Assembly: GCA_023398575.1 (NCBI GenBank)
Contig: JAEWSC010000064.1
Location: 131,124 to 195,123, forward strand
Source: Bacillota bacterium
GTDB lineage: Bacteria > Bacillota > Clostridia > Christensenellales > Aristaeellaceae
Reading direction: 5' to 3'
DNA: 64,000 nucleotides
The notes under the pieces were generated by a model. That model was not told the origin of the DNA, did not search any database, and was given only the letters and a program-made list of their open reading frames with translations. Numbering within the stretch: the first letter of the stretch is position 1; each line of letters opens with the position of its first letter. Made by a program: the position numbers and the translations under genes. Shown one piece after another: positions 44,560 to 53,828 of the stretch.

Positions 44560-46167
44560 TCACACCTCACTGTAGTTGTCCGGAAGATCGTTTTCAAACA
44601 ACACCACATCGCCAACCTTGGCCAGGGAATGCAATAGCTTGGTCGCTTCCGCCAAGCTACCCACAGGGTGGATAGCGTTTTCCACAAAGCCAGCTTCCTT
44701 TAACCCGGCCTGTATGGGCAGCGTATGCTTTTTGCCTACCAAAATAGCAATGTCCACGCATGAAGCCATGGTTTTTCCAAACTGCCGGTTGAATTCTTCT
44801 TCCTTGCTGCCCAATTCCACCATTCCTGGGGTAATAATGATACGCCGGCCTGCGAACTCTTTCAATACTTCCAGTGCGGCTACAGCACCCTTGGGATTAC
44901 TATTGAAAGCATCGTCTATAATGGTCAGACCACCACTTTGTATCAATTGCAGCCTGTGCTCCACTGGCATGATCTTTGCAATACCACGGGCAATCTGTGA
45001 AAGAGATAAGCCAAGATGCAAACAAACAGATGCCGCAAGCAAAATGTTTTGAATATTATGCTTGCCAAGCAGCTTTGCTGTGCATTCAATGCTCTCTCCG
45101 CCTTTTGTGTGAAGCGAAAACGTGCTTCCTTCAGGAGTAGATGTGATGCTGGAAGCCCACACGTCACAATCTTCCCGGTGAAGGCTTACTAATGATTTGG
45201 GCTTTTCCGTCTTTTCGAATAGCTTCAGGCAGATATCTCCGTCGTCTGCAAAAAAACCATGACCATCCTTTGGCAATGCTTCGATCAGTTCATACTTTGT
45301 CTTAATCACAGTATCCAACGTTTTGAACGTATCCAGATGCTGCGGCCCAACTGACACCAAAACGCCCAGCTTCGGATGCACCAAACGGCACATTTCTTTG
45401 ATATCGCCACGATGGCGGGCACCCATTTCCGCCACAAACACCTGATGGCCGGGCGAAAGCTTTTCACGTATTACCTTAGTAACACCCATCGGGGTATTGA
45501 AGCTGGATGGCGTGACGAGCACGTTATATTTTTCTGCCAGCATGGTTCCCAAAAAGAACTTAACAGATGTCTTGCCATAGCTGCCTGTGATGCCGATGCG
45601 AATCAACCCCGGCATATTGTTGAGTTTCCGCTGTGCATCACGAAAATACATCTCACTGATAATTTTCTCAACCGGCCAGGCGATAAGACCCGCCAATGCC
45701 AGCATGTATGGCAAAAACAGCGGCACAGCAGCAAGCAGTACAGCCAATGACAAATAGCGCCAAATGATCAGCGCAAGCACAATCAGGACAATTGTGAAAA
45801 CGAGATACAGGCGTTTGACGCGTGGGGTAAAAACAAGCGGCTTCTTTGCTGCTTTGTCTTGAAAGAGCTTGCCGACCCATAAACCTCCGACTGCTGATAA
45901 AAACAGAACGCCACAAGCGATAAATAGCTCTACTGTCGAGTTAGCTGATTGTGCTAGCCGGTCATGCATGGCCAAAAGCGCAAAAATCAATACAGCAACG
46001 CCAACGCCTGGTAGAAAGGAGCGCTTCCAGTTTCGGCGAAGGGTATGAAAGTAACCAGGGAATTGATAGCTTTCCAATTGAAAGTAATGTATCAGCCCAC
46101 GGGATGCGAACATGCATCCAGCCATAGGCGAAAGCGCAAGTAATAATTTGATGATGTTAAAGATCAT
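44560..46167 (-). CDS. murF: MurF-type Mur ligase with N-terminal membrane domain
   Basis: A protein of 535 residues. The first ~150 are hydrophobic helices. The rest is a Mur ligase with P-loop TGSYGKTSVKFFLG, the TKYELIEAL region and the substrate-domain DDAFNSNPKG. The partner ddl makes the dipeptide that MurF adds, which supports this call. The membrane-anchored form is seen in some clostridial Mur ligases. The ATG at 46167 has GGAGG 9 nt upstream. A related Mur-ligase function cannot be excluded. Confidence 0.78.
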   Translation of the reverse strand: MIFNIIKLLLALSPMAGCMFASRGLIHYFQLESYQFPGYFHTLRRNWKRSFLPGVGVAVLIFALLAMHDRLAQSANSTVELFIACGVLFLSAVGGLWVGKLFQDKAAKKPLVFTPRVKRLYLVFTIVLIVLALIIWRYLSLAVLLAAVPLFLPYMLALAGLIAWPVEKIISEMYFRDAQRKLNNMPGLIRIGITGSYGKTSVKFFLGTMLAEKYNVLVTPSSFNTPMGVTKVIREKLSPGHQVFVAEMGARHRGDIKEMCRLVHPKLGVLVSVGPQHLDTFKTLDTVIKTKYELIEALPKDGHGFFADDGDICLKLFEKTEKPKSLVSLHREDCDVWASSITSTPEGSTFSLHTKGGESIECTAKLLGKHNIQNILLAASVCLHLGLSLSQIARGIAKIMPVEHRLQLIQSGGLTIIDDAFNSNPKGAVAALEVLKEFAGRRIIITPGMVELGSKEEEFNRQFGKTMASCVDIAILVGKKHTLPIQAGLKEAGFVENAIHPVGSLAEATKLLHSLAKVGDVVLFENDLPDNYSEV

Positions 46168-46171
46168 CCAG

Positions 46172-46951
46172 TCACTCCTCCGAGAAAAAATGAAGAACGA
46201 TACGCACAAAGCGCTGCCACTGCTCTAGATACGCAAAGTGCGTGCCATTCTCCAGAATTGCCAAGCCGGCATCGGGAATTTCCTTAGACATCGTCTGCCC
46301 CATCCACAGCGGCGTTTCTGTGTCTTGATCACCCCATACCAAAAGGGTGGGCACACTGACAATAGGTAAAAGAGGCTGCAGATCCTGGGACACGATTTTG
46401 ACAAAGGTCTTGCGCATTTGCTCATCCAACGCATTATAGTCTTTTGAACCATAGCGCTTGCGCAGCATATCGGCCATCCGATCGGGGAGATTGCCGAATA
46501 TCCTAAGACTTTTCATAATAGCCGCGCCTTTTTTCAGCGTTTGGTATTGCTGTGCGCGTTTTTTTTGCTCGTCAGTCTGTGGCTTTTTCAGCCCGGCTCC
46601 TCCTGTGATGATCATACGCTTGATATACCTTGGCCAGTGACTACCCAGATACAGGGATACTCGCCCACCAAAGGAATGCCCTATGATATAGCAGGGGTGT
46701 ATGTGCAGCGCGTCCATCAGCTCCCGTGTCATCTCACCGTAATCTGGAACTCCCCATGGCTCAGGCGGCAGGCTGCTTTTTCCGTGCCCCGGAAAGTCGA
46801 TCACGGTCACGCGCATAGTCTCTGCCAAGATTTTTGTGATTGGCGCAAAAAAGGTGGTGTCGCAGCCCCAGCCATGCAAAAGCAGCACAGGATCGCCGGT
46901 TGTGCCGTGCTGCTCATAATAAACAGATGCGCCGTTTATTTGAATATGCAC
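46172..46951 (-). CDS. alpha/beta hydrolase
   Basis: A protein of 259 residues. The nucleophile elbow is GHSFGGRVS, the acid is in WGDQDTETP and the histidine in NGTHFAYLEQ. The oxyanion region is LLHGWGCDTT. It is of the lipase/esterase or proline iminopeptidase type; the substrate is unknown. GTG at 46951 lies 6 nt after GGGAGG and is chosen over an ATG at 46972. It leads the operon into murF (4-nt gap), so a role near the envelope is possible. Confidence 0.85.
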   Translation of the reverse strand: MHIQINGASVYYEQHGTTGDPVLLLHGWGCDTTFFAPITKILAETMRVTVIDFPGHGKSSLPPEPWGVPDYGEMTRELMDALHIHPCYIIGHSFGGRVSLYLGSHWPRYIKRMIITGGAGLKKPQTDEQKKRAQQYQTLKKGAAIMKSLRIFGNLPDRMADMLRKRYGSKDYNALDEQMRKTFVKIVSQDLQPLLPIVSVPTLLVWGDQDTETPLWMGQTMSKEIPDAGLAILENGTHFAYLEQWQRFVRIVLHFFSEE

Positions 46952-47033
46952 CGAACGCCTCCCTTTGCCCATGGTTTACCAACGTCACCGGGATTATTCT
47001 ACCCTATTTCAACAAAAAAGAAAAGCCTGAGGG

Positions 47034-47054
47034 CAAAAATGCCTGTTCAGGCAT
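47034..47054 (-). terminator. terminator after the GNAT gene
   Basis: ATGCCTG and CAGGCAT form a compact hairpin (47039-47054), followed on the minus strand by TTTTT. Confidence 0.7.
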
Positions 47055-47090
47055 ACTGTATGCGAACGAATAAGAAACATGCGCAATGAT

Positions 47091-47561
47091 TTATGCACGC
47101 GGAATCCTAAAAACATAGCGGCACTTATAGGCGCTTAACTGATACTGGCGCCGGTATTCCTGCGGTACAGGCACAATACTTTCCAGTTCGCATCCCAGTT
47201 TATCACAGGTGCGCCGACTGGCAATATTATCGACATCCGTCGTGATTACCATGGAATAAATCTTTAGCACCCGGCACAAGGGAATAAGCAGCCTGCATGC
47301 TCTAAGCGCATATCCATGACCACGAAATTTTTCATTAACATGATATCCAATATGACCAAAGTAGTAAAGCCCGGCGCTTTCACCGCATCGAAGACTAATC
47401 CGGCCGGCATCCTTTTTGGTACCGCAGGGAACGATACGGAATAAAAAGGTTTGCTTGATACCCAGTTCCACATCCTCTTGTGCAAGGTCGGAAGCCACCA
47501 GGCTGATAACGCCATCGGAGAACGGATCTGGCTTTTTTGTAAAGAATTTTAGAAAGGACAT
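47091..47561 (-). CDS. GNAT-family N-acetyltransferase
   Basis: An acetyltransferase of 156 residues. The acetyl-CoA pyrophosphate loop is NEKFRGHGYALRACRLL, followed by TDVDNIASRRTCDKLGCE, which is typical of RimJ/RimL-like enzymes. The substrate is unknown. It starts 7 nt after pfkB, with its ribosome binding site inside that gene, and is followed by a terminator. Confidence 0.82.
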   Translation of the reverse strand: MSFLKFFTKKPDPFSDGVISLVASDLAQEDVELGIKQTFLFRIVPCGTKKDAGRISLRCGESAGLYYFGHIGYHVNEKFRGHGYALRACRLLIPLCRVLKIYSMVITTDVDNIASRRTCDKLGCELESIVPVPQEYRRQYQLSAYKCRYVFRIPRA

Positions 47562-47568
47562 ACGTCAG

Positions 47569-48489
47569 TTACACTTCCTGTACTACTACCTTGTTTAAAA
47601 GTAACTGGTAGTCTTCATAACAAATGGGCTGCGTTCCCTCTGTCATCACACTGGCAGCACCAGCTGCCATGCCGCAGCGGAAAGCATCCTCCAGCGATTC
47701 GCCTTGTTCCAAGCCATGAAGAATACCGCCCACCATGGCATCGCCCGCCCCGACGGTAGACAGCGCCTTTACGCTTAATGCTGGTGAATACAGCGTGCGT
47801 TTCCCATCCGTAAACATAGCCCCCATCTTACCCATGGAAACAATAACAGACTGCGCGCCTTTCTTCAAAAGCACATAGGCAGCATCGCGAATGGCGCGCA
47901 GCGTACGCAAGGATGTTCCGATCGTAGATTCCAACTCACTCAAATTGGGCTTAATGAGGTAAGGCTTTGCTGAAAGCCCATGCAGCAGGTTATTGCCCTC
48001 AGCATCCAAAATGCAAGGTGTATTCCCAAGCTCCAGTATAATTTTCTGATATGTATTCTCAGGGCACCCCGGCGGTAGACTACCTGTTAGCACAACATAG
48101 CTGCCCAGATTCTTTTCTAATATTAACTTCATAAAATGTGCAAGCTGTTCTTCTGTCATGGGACAACCCGGCTCGTTGAATTCCGTAACAGCCTGTTCTA
48201 TGGCGGATACTATTTTCAAATTGGTTCTGATACTGCCAGGAACAGTCAAAAATTCAAAAGAAATACCTTCATTGGCCATTTTTTCTCGAAGCCTGTCTGC
48301 GCCGGTTTCTCCCATACAGCCCAAGCATTGCGCCTCAAGCCCCAAACGGTGCGCTACTGCCGCAACATTAATTCCTTTACCGCCCAGGTCCTCCCGAACA
48401 TGAAGAATGCGGTTCACCTCACCTAGGCGCAGTTCTTCGACCTTTACCGTTTTATCAAATGCTGGGTTCAGGCAAATGGTAGTAATCAT
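47569..48489 (-). CDS. PfkB-type hexose-phosphate kinase (1-phosphofructokinase/LacC-like)
   Basis: A kinase of 306 residues starting ITTICLNPAFDKTVKV. It has the GGKGINVA substrate motif and the catalytic base motif TVGAGDAMVGG. FruK and tagatose-6-phosphate kinases share these features. No fructose PTS or fruR is adjacent, so the exact substrate is open. It has its own promoter and is followed by the GNAT gene. Confidence 0.82.
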   Translation of the reverse strand: MITTICLNPAFDKTVKVEELRLGEVNRILHVREDLGGKGINVAAVAHRLGLEAQCLGCMGETGADRLREKMANEGISFEFLTVPGSIRTNLKIVSAIEQAVTEFNEPGCPMTEEQLAHFMKLILEKNLGSYVVLTGSLPPGCPENTYQKIILELGNTPCILDAEGNNLLHGLSAKPYLIKPNLSELESTIGTSLRTLRAIRDAAYVLLKKGAQSVIVSMGKMGAMFTDGKRTLYSPALSVKALSTVGAGDAMVGGILHGLEQGESLEDAFRCGMAAGAASVMTEGTQPICYEDYQLLLNKVVVQEV

Positions 48490-48518
48490 ACGTACCTCCG
48501 GGCAGACTTTCCATTTTT

Positions 48519-48548
48519 ATTCTATCATATGGCTGAAAGACTATGCAA
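48519..48548 (-). promoter_or_regulatory. probable promoter of the pfkB-GNAT operon
   Basis: On the minus strand TTGCAT (48543-48548), an 18-nt spacer and TAGAAT (48519-48524) with TGA before the -10. Confidence 0.5.
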
Positions 48549-48583
48549 GGTATATCCGTTTTGAGCTGAGAATATATCTTTTT

Positions 48584-48883
48584 TTAGGCCTCATTTTTGT
48601 TCCCATGCACCAGTAGCGTATCACATTGTGCTCCCGAAAGTCTAAACGCTAAAATTTTTCGATACTCTTCAGACTCGTACCAATTGCGAAAATCCGACTC
48701 GGATGGAAAGTGTATTAAAACAACTTTTGTATAATCCCACTTTCCTTCCAGAATGCAAGGGTTGTTATCCACTGCTAGGTAAGTGCCGTTATATCCTGAA
48801 AAAACTGAATCCACCAATTCTAGATATTGATTGTACTGCTGTTCATCACATATCCGTATATTTGCCATAAAGTAGACACTCAT
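48584..48883 (-). CDS. DUF1330 family protein
   Basis: A small protein of 99 residues with the DUF1330 alpha/beta-barrel features: SVYFMANIRICDEQQYNQYL, LEGKWDYTKVVLIHFPSESDF and WYESEEYRKIL. The family belongs to the dimeric ferredoxin-like fold, and its function is unknown. AAGGAG lies 5 nt before the ATG at 48883. It sits between the EF-G-like gene terminator and pfkB. Confidence 0.8.
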   Translation of the reverse strand: MSVYFMANIRICDEQQYNQYLELVDSVFSGYNGTYLAVDNNPCILEGKWDYTKVVLIHFPSESDFRNWYESEEYRKILAFRLSGAQCDTLLVHGNKNEA

Positions 48884-48916
48884 GATTTCTCCTTCCATGT
48901 TATCCTTTCACATAAG

Positions 48917-48947
48917 AAAAAGCCGGCCAAGCAAATGTTTGGCCGGC
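48917..48947 (-). terminator. terminator of the EF-G-like gene
   Basis: GCCGGCCAA (48922-48930) and TTGGCCGGC (48939-48947) form a 9-bp stem, followed on the minus strand by TTTTT. Confidence 0.9.
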
Positions 48948-48961
48948 TTAAACGCTTATTC

Positions 48962-51043
48962 TTATTCTTCTTCCTCGTCTTCGCGCTTAGTGGACTCGAT
49001 AATCTTCTGGGCTACAATGGCGGGTACTTCCTCGTACCGTTCAAACTTCATGATAAAAGAGCCGCGAGCCTGAGTCATGGAACGAAGATCGGTAGCGTAT
49101 TTGAACATTTCGGCCAAAGGCGCTTCCGCAACCACCTGCTGCAACCCATCTACCTGATGCATGCCAGCGATGCGGCCACGGCGCTTATTCATATCGCCCA
49201 TAATATCGCCCATGTACTCGTCGGGTACAAGCACTTCAACATGCATGATAGGCTCAAGAAGTACGGGGCTGGCTTCCATACATCCCTTCTTGTATGCCAA
49301 GCGTGCAGCCGTTTTAAATGCCATTTCAGAGGAGTCTACCGCATGATAAGAACCGTCATACAGTTTGGCCCGCAAACCAACCATGGGATATCCGGCCAGA
49401 ACACCACGGGGCAGGTTTTCACGCAGACCCTTTTCCACAGCCGGTATAAAGTTGCGCGGCACCACGCCGCCAACAACAGCGTCCACAAACTCGAAATCAG
49501 TAAGACCATCACCAATGGGAGAGAACTCGATCCACACATCACCGAACTGGCCGTGGCCGCCGCTCTGCTTTTTGTGACGTCCCTGTGCTTTAACAGTTTT
49601 ACGGATGGTCTCACGATAAGGAATTTTGGGATCTTGCAAAACAGCATTGGCGCCAAATTTGCTGGCCAATTTGCTGCGGATTACATCCAAGTGCAGTTCG
49701 CCCTGGCCGGAAAGAAGTGTTTCTGTTGTTTCAACGTTCTTTTCAATATTGATGGTGGGATCTTCCTCCTGAAGTCTGGCCAAACCACCGAATACTTTGT
49801 CTTCCTCCCCTTGCTTGGCGGCATAAACAGCCTTACTGATGCAGGGAACTGGGAACGTCAAGGGCGCAAAGCGGATGGGTTTATTTTGATCACAAAGCGT
49901 ATCGCCTGTAGCGGTGAACTGAAGTTTGGCTAAAGCACCCAAATCGCCGGCATGCAGAATAGTTTTGCTCAACTGTTTTTTTCCACGCATGGCATAAATC
50001 CCGGCAGATTTCTCAGTCTTTTCCGCATTGACGTTGTACAAAACGGTACTGGCAGTCAGTGTACCGGAGCAAACCCGGAACAAGGACAGCTTTCCGACAA
50101 ATGGGTCGGCAATGGTCTTATAGATCAGCGCAGAGAAAGGTTCACCATCCTTGCAGACGCGGCTTTCCACGGCATCGGTTTTGGTATTGATACCCTTTAT
50201 TACAACACCTTCGGGAGAGGGCAGGTATTTTGCCATCACATTCATCATCGCAACAACACCGACGCCAGTGACTGCCGAGCATGCGCATACGGGAACAATG
50301 CTGCCGCTCTTCATGCCGGCCTTAAAGCCCGTCATGAGCTCCTCGTAGGACAGTTCGCCCTCTTCCAGATACTTCATCATCAATTCATCATCCGCGGAAG
50401 CAGCTGCCTCTGTAAGCTCTTCCAACGCAGCTTTGATTTGTGCACTCATATTCGCAGGCACGGGAACTTCTTTTAAAGTCTTTCCGGCACCTTCATACGC
50501 TTTGTTTTCCAGTACATTTACAACGCCTTTTAGGCTAAGGCCTTCTCCTATAGGCAATAAAACAGGCACAACACTGGAGCCATATTTTCCGCGAAGCTGT
50601 TCATAAATCTTTGTGAAATTGGCGTTTTCTCTATCCATTTGGTTGACCACAAACATACGGCCAACATTGTTTTTGTTGGCATAATCCCACGCCTTTTCCG
50701 TACCAACGGCCATGCCGTTCACGCCGCCGACCACGATGACAGCTGTTTCCACAACGCGCAGCGGTCCCATCATTTCGCCAATAAAATCGAAATAACCAGG
50801 CACATCAATCACGTTGAGGTTTTTCCCATCCCAGTCAATAGGGGCTACAGCGGCGCTGATGGAGATTTTGCGCTTTACCTCTTCCGGTTCAAAATCTGTG
50901 GTGGCGGCGCCATCCTCCACACGCCCTTGCCTGTCCACAATGCCGGCAGCGAAAAGCATAGCCTCCGTCAAGGTGGTTTTGCCCTCGCTGCCATGACCCA
51001 AGAGGGCCATGTTCCGGATGTCAGTTGTTTGATAATCTGCCAT
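48962..51043 (-). CDS. elongation factor G-like GTPase (EF-G paralogue)
   Basis: A five-domain EF-G-like protein of 693 residues. Walker A is GHGSEGKT (residues 16-23). G3 reads DVPGYFDF, with Tyr84 where translational EF-G has the catalytic His. G4 reads NQMD (residues 134-137) instead of NKMD. This puts it in the group of second EF-Gs found alone rather than in the str operon; no rpsL, rpsG or tuf is nearby. The group's role in translation is not well defined. The ATG at 51043 has GGGGG 7 nt upstream. A strong terminator ends it. Confidence 0.88.
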   Translation of the reverse strand: MADYQTTDIRNMALLGHGSEGKTTLTEAMLFAAGIVDRQGRVEDGAATTDFEPEEVKRKISISAAVAPIDWDGKNLNVIDVPGYFDFIGEMMGPLRVVETAVIVVGGVNGMAVGTEKAWDYANKNNVGRMFVVNQMDRENANFTKIYEQLRGKYGSSVVPVLLPIGEGLSLKGVVNVLENKAYEGAGKTLKEVPVPANMSAQIKAALEELTEAAASADDELMMKYLEEGELSYEELMTGFKAGMKSGSIVPVCACSAVTGVGVVAMMNVMAKYLPSPEGVVIKGINTKTDAVESRVCKDGEPFSALIYKTIADPFVGKLSLFRVCSGTLTASTVLYNVNAEKTEKSAGIYAMRGKKQLSKTILHAGDLGALAKLQFTATGDTLCDQNKPIRFAPLTFPVPCISKAVYAAKQGEEDKVFGGLARLQEEDPTINIEKNVETTETLLSGQGELHLDVIRSKLASKFGANAVLQDPKIPYRETIRKTVKAQGRHKKQSGGHGQFGDVWIEFSPIGDGLTDFEFVDAVVGGVVPRNFIPAVEKGLRENLPRGVLAGYPMVGLRAKLYDGSYHAVDSSEMAFKTAARLAYKKGCMEASPVLLEPIMHVEVLVPDEYMGDIMGDMNKRRGRIAGMHQVDGLQQVVAEAPLAEMFKYATDLRSMTQARGSFIMKFERYEEVPAIVAQKIIESTKREDEEEE

Positions 51044-51258
51044 GTGCTTTCCCCCTATATTTTGCAATTTTCTTCCGAGGGTATGACGCTACTTAAAGGC
51101 GTCTATGAAATTGGAACGCAACAGGAGATATGCGTAACGCACACATATCATCCCGTCCTTTTGAACACTCAAGTATTAGTTTATCATATAATCCCAGAAA
51201 AGAAAAGACATGATTTTTACAGTACCGCCCATTATCGATGAAAAAGGCATGATACCCT

Positions 51259-51816
51259 TTACATTGGTTTGAGGTTTTTGCTCAACCTATCCACGATTTT
51301 TACAAACGTTTTCTGTCTAGTCTCTTCGGTTTTTCCCTCATGAAATAGCGCTGAATACGTGCGCTTAACAGAGGGAGACATAGCCAGAAAATGAGTATAA
51401 GCAGGCTCCAGCCCAATGAGTGCATTGGTCAAAGCGTCAATCATTTCAGGGGTGATCGGTGGTCTGTCCTTTGGCTTGTATTTTCCATCTCGCTTGGCTT
51501 CCTCCACCTTTTCCCATCCATGCTCTGTCATTCGCCCTTGCTTTTCCAACAAATCAATCATGGTCTTGTTCTTTTCTGACCATTCGCTGCCTTTGCGCCT
51601 TGGAGAAAAGTATTTCAAATATGATACTTCATCCAAACTTTTTATTTGGCTGTCGATCCACCCAAAACATAGCGCTTCTTCCAACGCTTCATTCGGTCCG
51701 ACGGTTTTCGGGCCACCTGCTTTTCCAAACAAAATCCATATCCCTTTGTTTGTACGGCAATTCAAGATCAGCCATTGCCGAAAATCCTCTGCCGACGCAA
51801 ACAGCATCTGTTCCAT
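51259..51816 (-). CDS. YdeI/OmpD-associated family protein
   Basis: A protein of 185 residues with FASAEDFRQWLILN near the N terminus, EALEEALCFGWIDSQIKSLD, and a YLKYFSPRRKGSEWSEKN stretch typical of this family. The molecular function is unknown; Bacillus YdeI affects resistance to cationic peptides. The ATG at 51816 follows AAAGGA; the longer frame enters murI. It follows murI after 40 nt. Confidence 0.8.
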   Translation of the reverse strand: MEQMLFASAEDFRQWLILNCRTNKGIWILFGKAGGPKTVGPNEALEEALCFGWIDSQIKSLDEVSYLKYFSPRRKGSEWSEKNKTMIDLLEKQGRMTEHGWEKVEEAKRDGKYKPKDRPPITPEMIDALTNALIGLEPAYTHFLAMSPSVKRTYSALFHEGKTEETRQKTFVKIVDRLSKNLKPM

Positions 51817-51856
51817 ATCTTTATCCTTTCGTATAGAAAGATACGCTTTGGAATTC

Positions 51857-52660
51857 TTATGCTTGTCCTGCTGTTGGCGCATCAAAACGGTCAAACGGCA
51901 GATTCAGCAATATGTTCATTCTGGGAATCATCTCGTTCGGGTCGCCGGAGGTTTGAAGTACCACAGTGCCGCCGTTTTCTCGCATGCGCAAAAGATTTTG
52001 CTCTTCCAAACGATGCTTTAGTTGTCGCACCGTACCGATATTGCCGTCCAGAACGGCTGTTTTGGGCGGGAACATACTTTGTATCAACTGCCTAAGAAAT
52101 ATGTAATGGGTACACCCGAGGACAACCGCGTCAACAGACTCATCGTTAAAAGGAGCAAGCAACCCTTTTAAGTGTATACGAAGCTCGTCACCCTCCCAGT
52201 CCCCGCGCTCCACAAACTCCATCAAGCCTGGACACGGCACCGGGTAAGCGCCTTCGCCGTACTGCTCCATCAATCTTTGGAATTTGGGCAGTCGCAGTGT
52301 TACCGGCGTAGCCATCACCAGAATTTTTCCGCCGTGACGCAATAATGCAGCCGGCTTTAGCGCCGGCTCCATACCAATGACCGGTATATCAATAGAAGCG
52401 CGCAACGTTTGAGCAGCGACACTAGTGGCTGTATTACACGCAATGAGTATGGCCTTAGCACCTTGCTTCATTAGGTGCTCTGCCACCCGCAAAACATAGC
52501 CCTTTACTTCATCTGGCGGCTTTGTACCGTAAGGAGCGTGGCCTGTATCACCATAATAAATAAAGTCTTCCCCAGGCAAAAGCACGCGGGCGGTGCGAAG
52601 TACGCTGATGCCGCCCACGCCGCTGTCAAATACACCAATCGGATTTTGGGACAAAACCAT
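51857..52660 (-). CDS. murI: glutamate racemase
   Basis: Makes D-glutamate for peptidoglycan. It is 267 residues long. The two catalytic cysteines are in IACNTATS and VLGCTHY, and the N-terminal substrate motif is VFDSGVGG. The ATG at 52660 has GGAGG 9 nt upstream and is preferred to the one at 52693. A good promoter lies just before it. Confidence 0.95.
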   Translation of the reverse strand: MVLSQNPIGVFDSGVGGISVLRTARVLLPGEDFIYYGDTGHAPYGTKPPDEVKGYVLRVAEHLMKQGAKAILIACNTATSVAAQTLRASIDIPVIGMEPALKPAALLRHGGKILVMATPVTLRLPKFQRLMEQYGEGAYPVPCPGLMEFVERGDWEGDELRIHLKGLLAPFNDESVDAVVLGCTHYIFLRQLIQSMFPPKTAVLDGNIGTVRQLKHRLEEQNLLRMRENGGTVVLQTSGDPNEMIPRMNILLNLPFDRFDAPTAGQA

Positions 52661-52691
52661 GGTTTGAAACCTCCACTGCTTCGTCCCCGAC

Positions 52692-52720
52692 ATTATAGCC
52701 CTATTTTCGCAGGGTTACAA
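52692..52720 (-). promoter_or_regulatory. murI promoter
   Basis: On the minus strand TTGTAA (52715-52720), a 17-nt spacer and TATAAT (52692-52697). It lies between spoIIP and murI, so vegetative expression of murI is separate from sporulation. Confidence 0.72.
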
Positions 52721-52730
52721 GCACTATCAG

Positions 52731-53774
52731 CTATTTAGACAATACAGCAACAATGGCGTCTGATAAATACGGAACGCTGGCTAACGCCTCTTCCAGGGTA
52801 TTCATGTTGTTCCCCACTTCTACCAAAATGCAGCACGGCGCAATATGCTGGTTGTATCTGTTGCTGGTCAAATTGACAGGACGGCAGATGTTCTGCACCT
52901 GTGCGTTAAGCGAGTCGGTAATGCTTTGGGCGATAGCCAAATTCTTTTCCCAATCAGGCCGCTTGTCAAAACCTGCGCCGGTAAGTCCGGTGCCCTTTCC
53001 AATTAGCATCATCAATCTGGCGATCTGCTGGTCTCCTACCTGCACCGTATTGTTTCCAGCCATACCAGATGAATAGGCGTCGCGATGCAGGTCAATATAC
53101 AGATCATAAGCTTCTCCTTTGGAGGTTGATTCTTCCAGCATCTTTAAAGAACGCGTATAGGAGGAGGACAAGACAGGGGGCTCATAGGCCGTTGAGTCAT
53201 GGACTACCGTAAGCCCTGCCGCTGTCAAAAGCCTCGCCAGTTCATCGCCCACCTTAACGACATTGTAACGGTTGTCCTTGGTACGCCATTGTTGGGTAGG
53301 TTCATAACTGTTTTCTTGGGTCGGCTCATAAGCCTCATATGTATGAGAATGATATATCAAAACCCGTTTCCCGCCGGCCGTTCCGCTCTTATTTGACCCT
53401 TTGATAACCTCAATTCGGAATCCGCCTGGTTCCAACGTAGGCGTAGCAGAAAATTCAGGCATTACGCTTTTTTGCGTCATTGCAGGCGTAATAACCGGAA
53501 GAGAGGAAGCCGGTGATGGCGTGGTAAAAGAAAACAGATTTGTAAGTTTAGGTGATGTTACTGCTTGTACTTGAGACCCTGTAGGCAGTGGGGTGAACAC
53601 TCCTTCTTCATGCGGCGTCTGGTCAACAGGTGCAAAGACCTCAGCCGCTTCTCCCTGCTGGCTTTTAGCATCAAACAACATCCAACCAGCGCCAAGCCCC
53701 AAGGCAAAGACGCCCAAAAACAGGGAAAGCACCAGACAAATTGCCTGAATGCGTGTTATGACATGTATGCGCAT
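52731..53774 (-). CDS. spoIIP: stage II sporulation protein P
   Basis: A wall hydrolase of engulfment, 347 residues. An N-terminal membrane span (VLSLFLGVFALGLGAGWML) is followed by a low-complexity linker and the C-terminal amidase_3-like SpoIIP domain: VLIYHSHTYEAYEP with the zinc histidines, DLHRDAY, and ILVEVGNNMNTLEEA with the catalytic Glu. It acts with SpoIID and SpoIIM in Bacillus. It lies directly after gpr, the usual gpr-spoIIP order. Confidence 0.93.
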   Translation of the reverse strand: MRIHVITRIQAICLVLSLFLGVFALGLGAGWMLFDAKSQQGEAAEVFAPVDQTPHEEGVFTPLPTGSQVQAVTSPKLTNLFSFTTPSPASSLPVITPAMTQKSVMPEFSATPTLEPGGFRIEVIKGSNKSGTAGGKRVLIYHSHTYEAYEPTQENSYEPTQQWRTKDNRYNVVKVGDELARLLTAAGLTVVHDSTAYEPPVLSSSYTRSLKMLEESTSKGEAYDLYIDLHRDAYSSGMAGNNTVQVGDQQIARLMMLIGKGTGLTGAGFDKRPDWEKNLAIAQSITDSLNAQVQNICRPVNLTSNRYNQHIAPCCILVEVGNNMNTLEEALASVPYLSDAIVAVLSK

Positions 53775-53828
53775 GCATGATCACCTCATCTGTTGTAGGA
53801 TACTCATGCATATGCACAGACAAGCCCC

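Noticed and set aside
48827..49933. Long open frame on the plus strand opposite the EF-G-like gene
   Set aside because: It is antisense to a clear conserved gene, has no ribosome binding site and reads as low-similarity shadow sequence.
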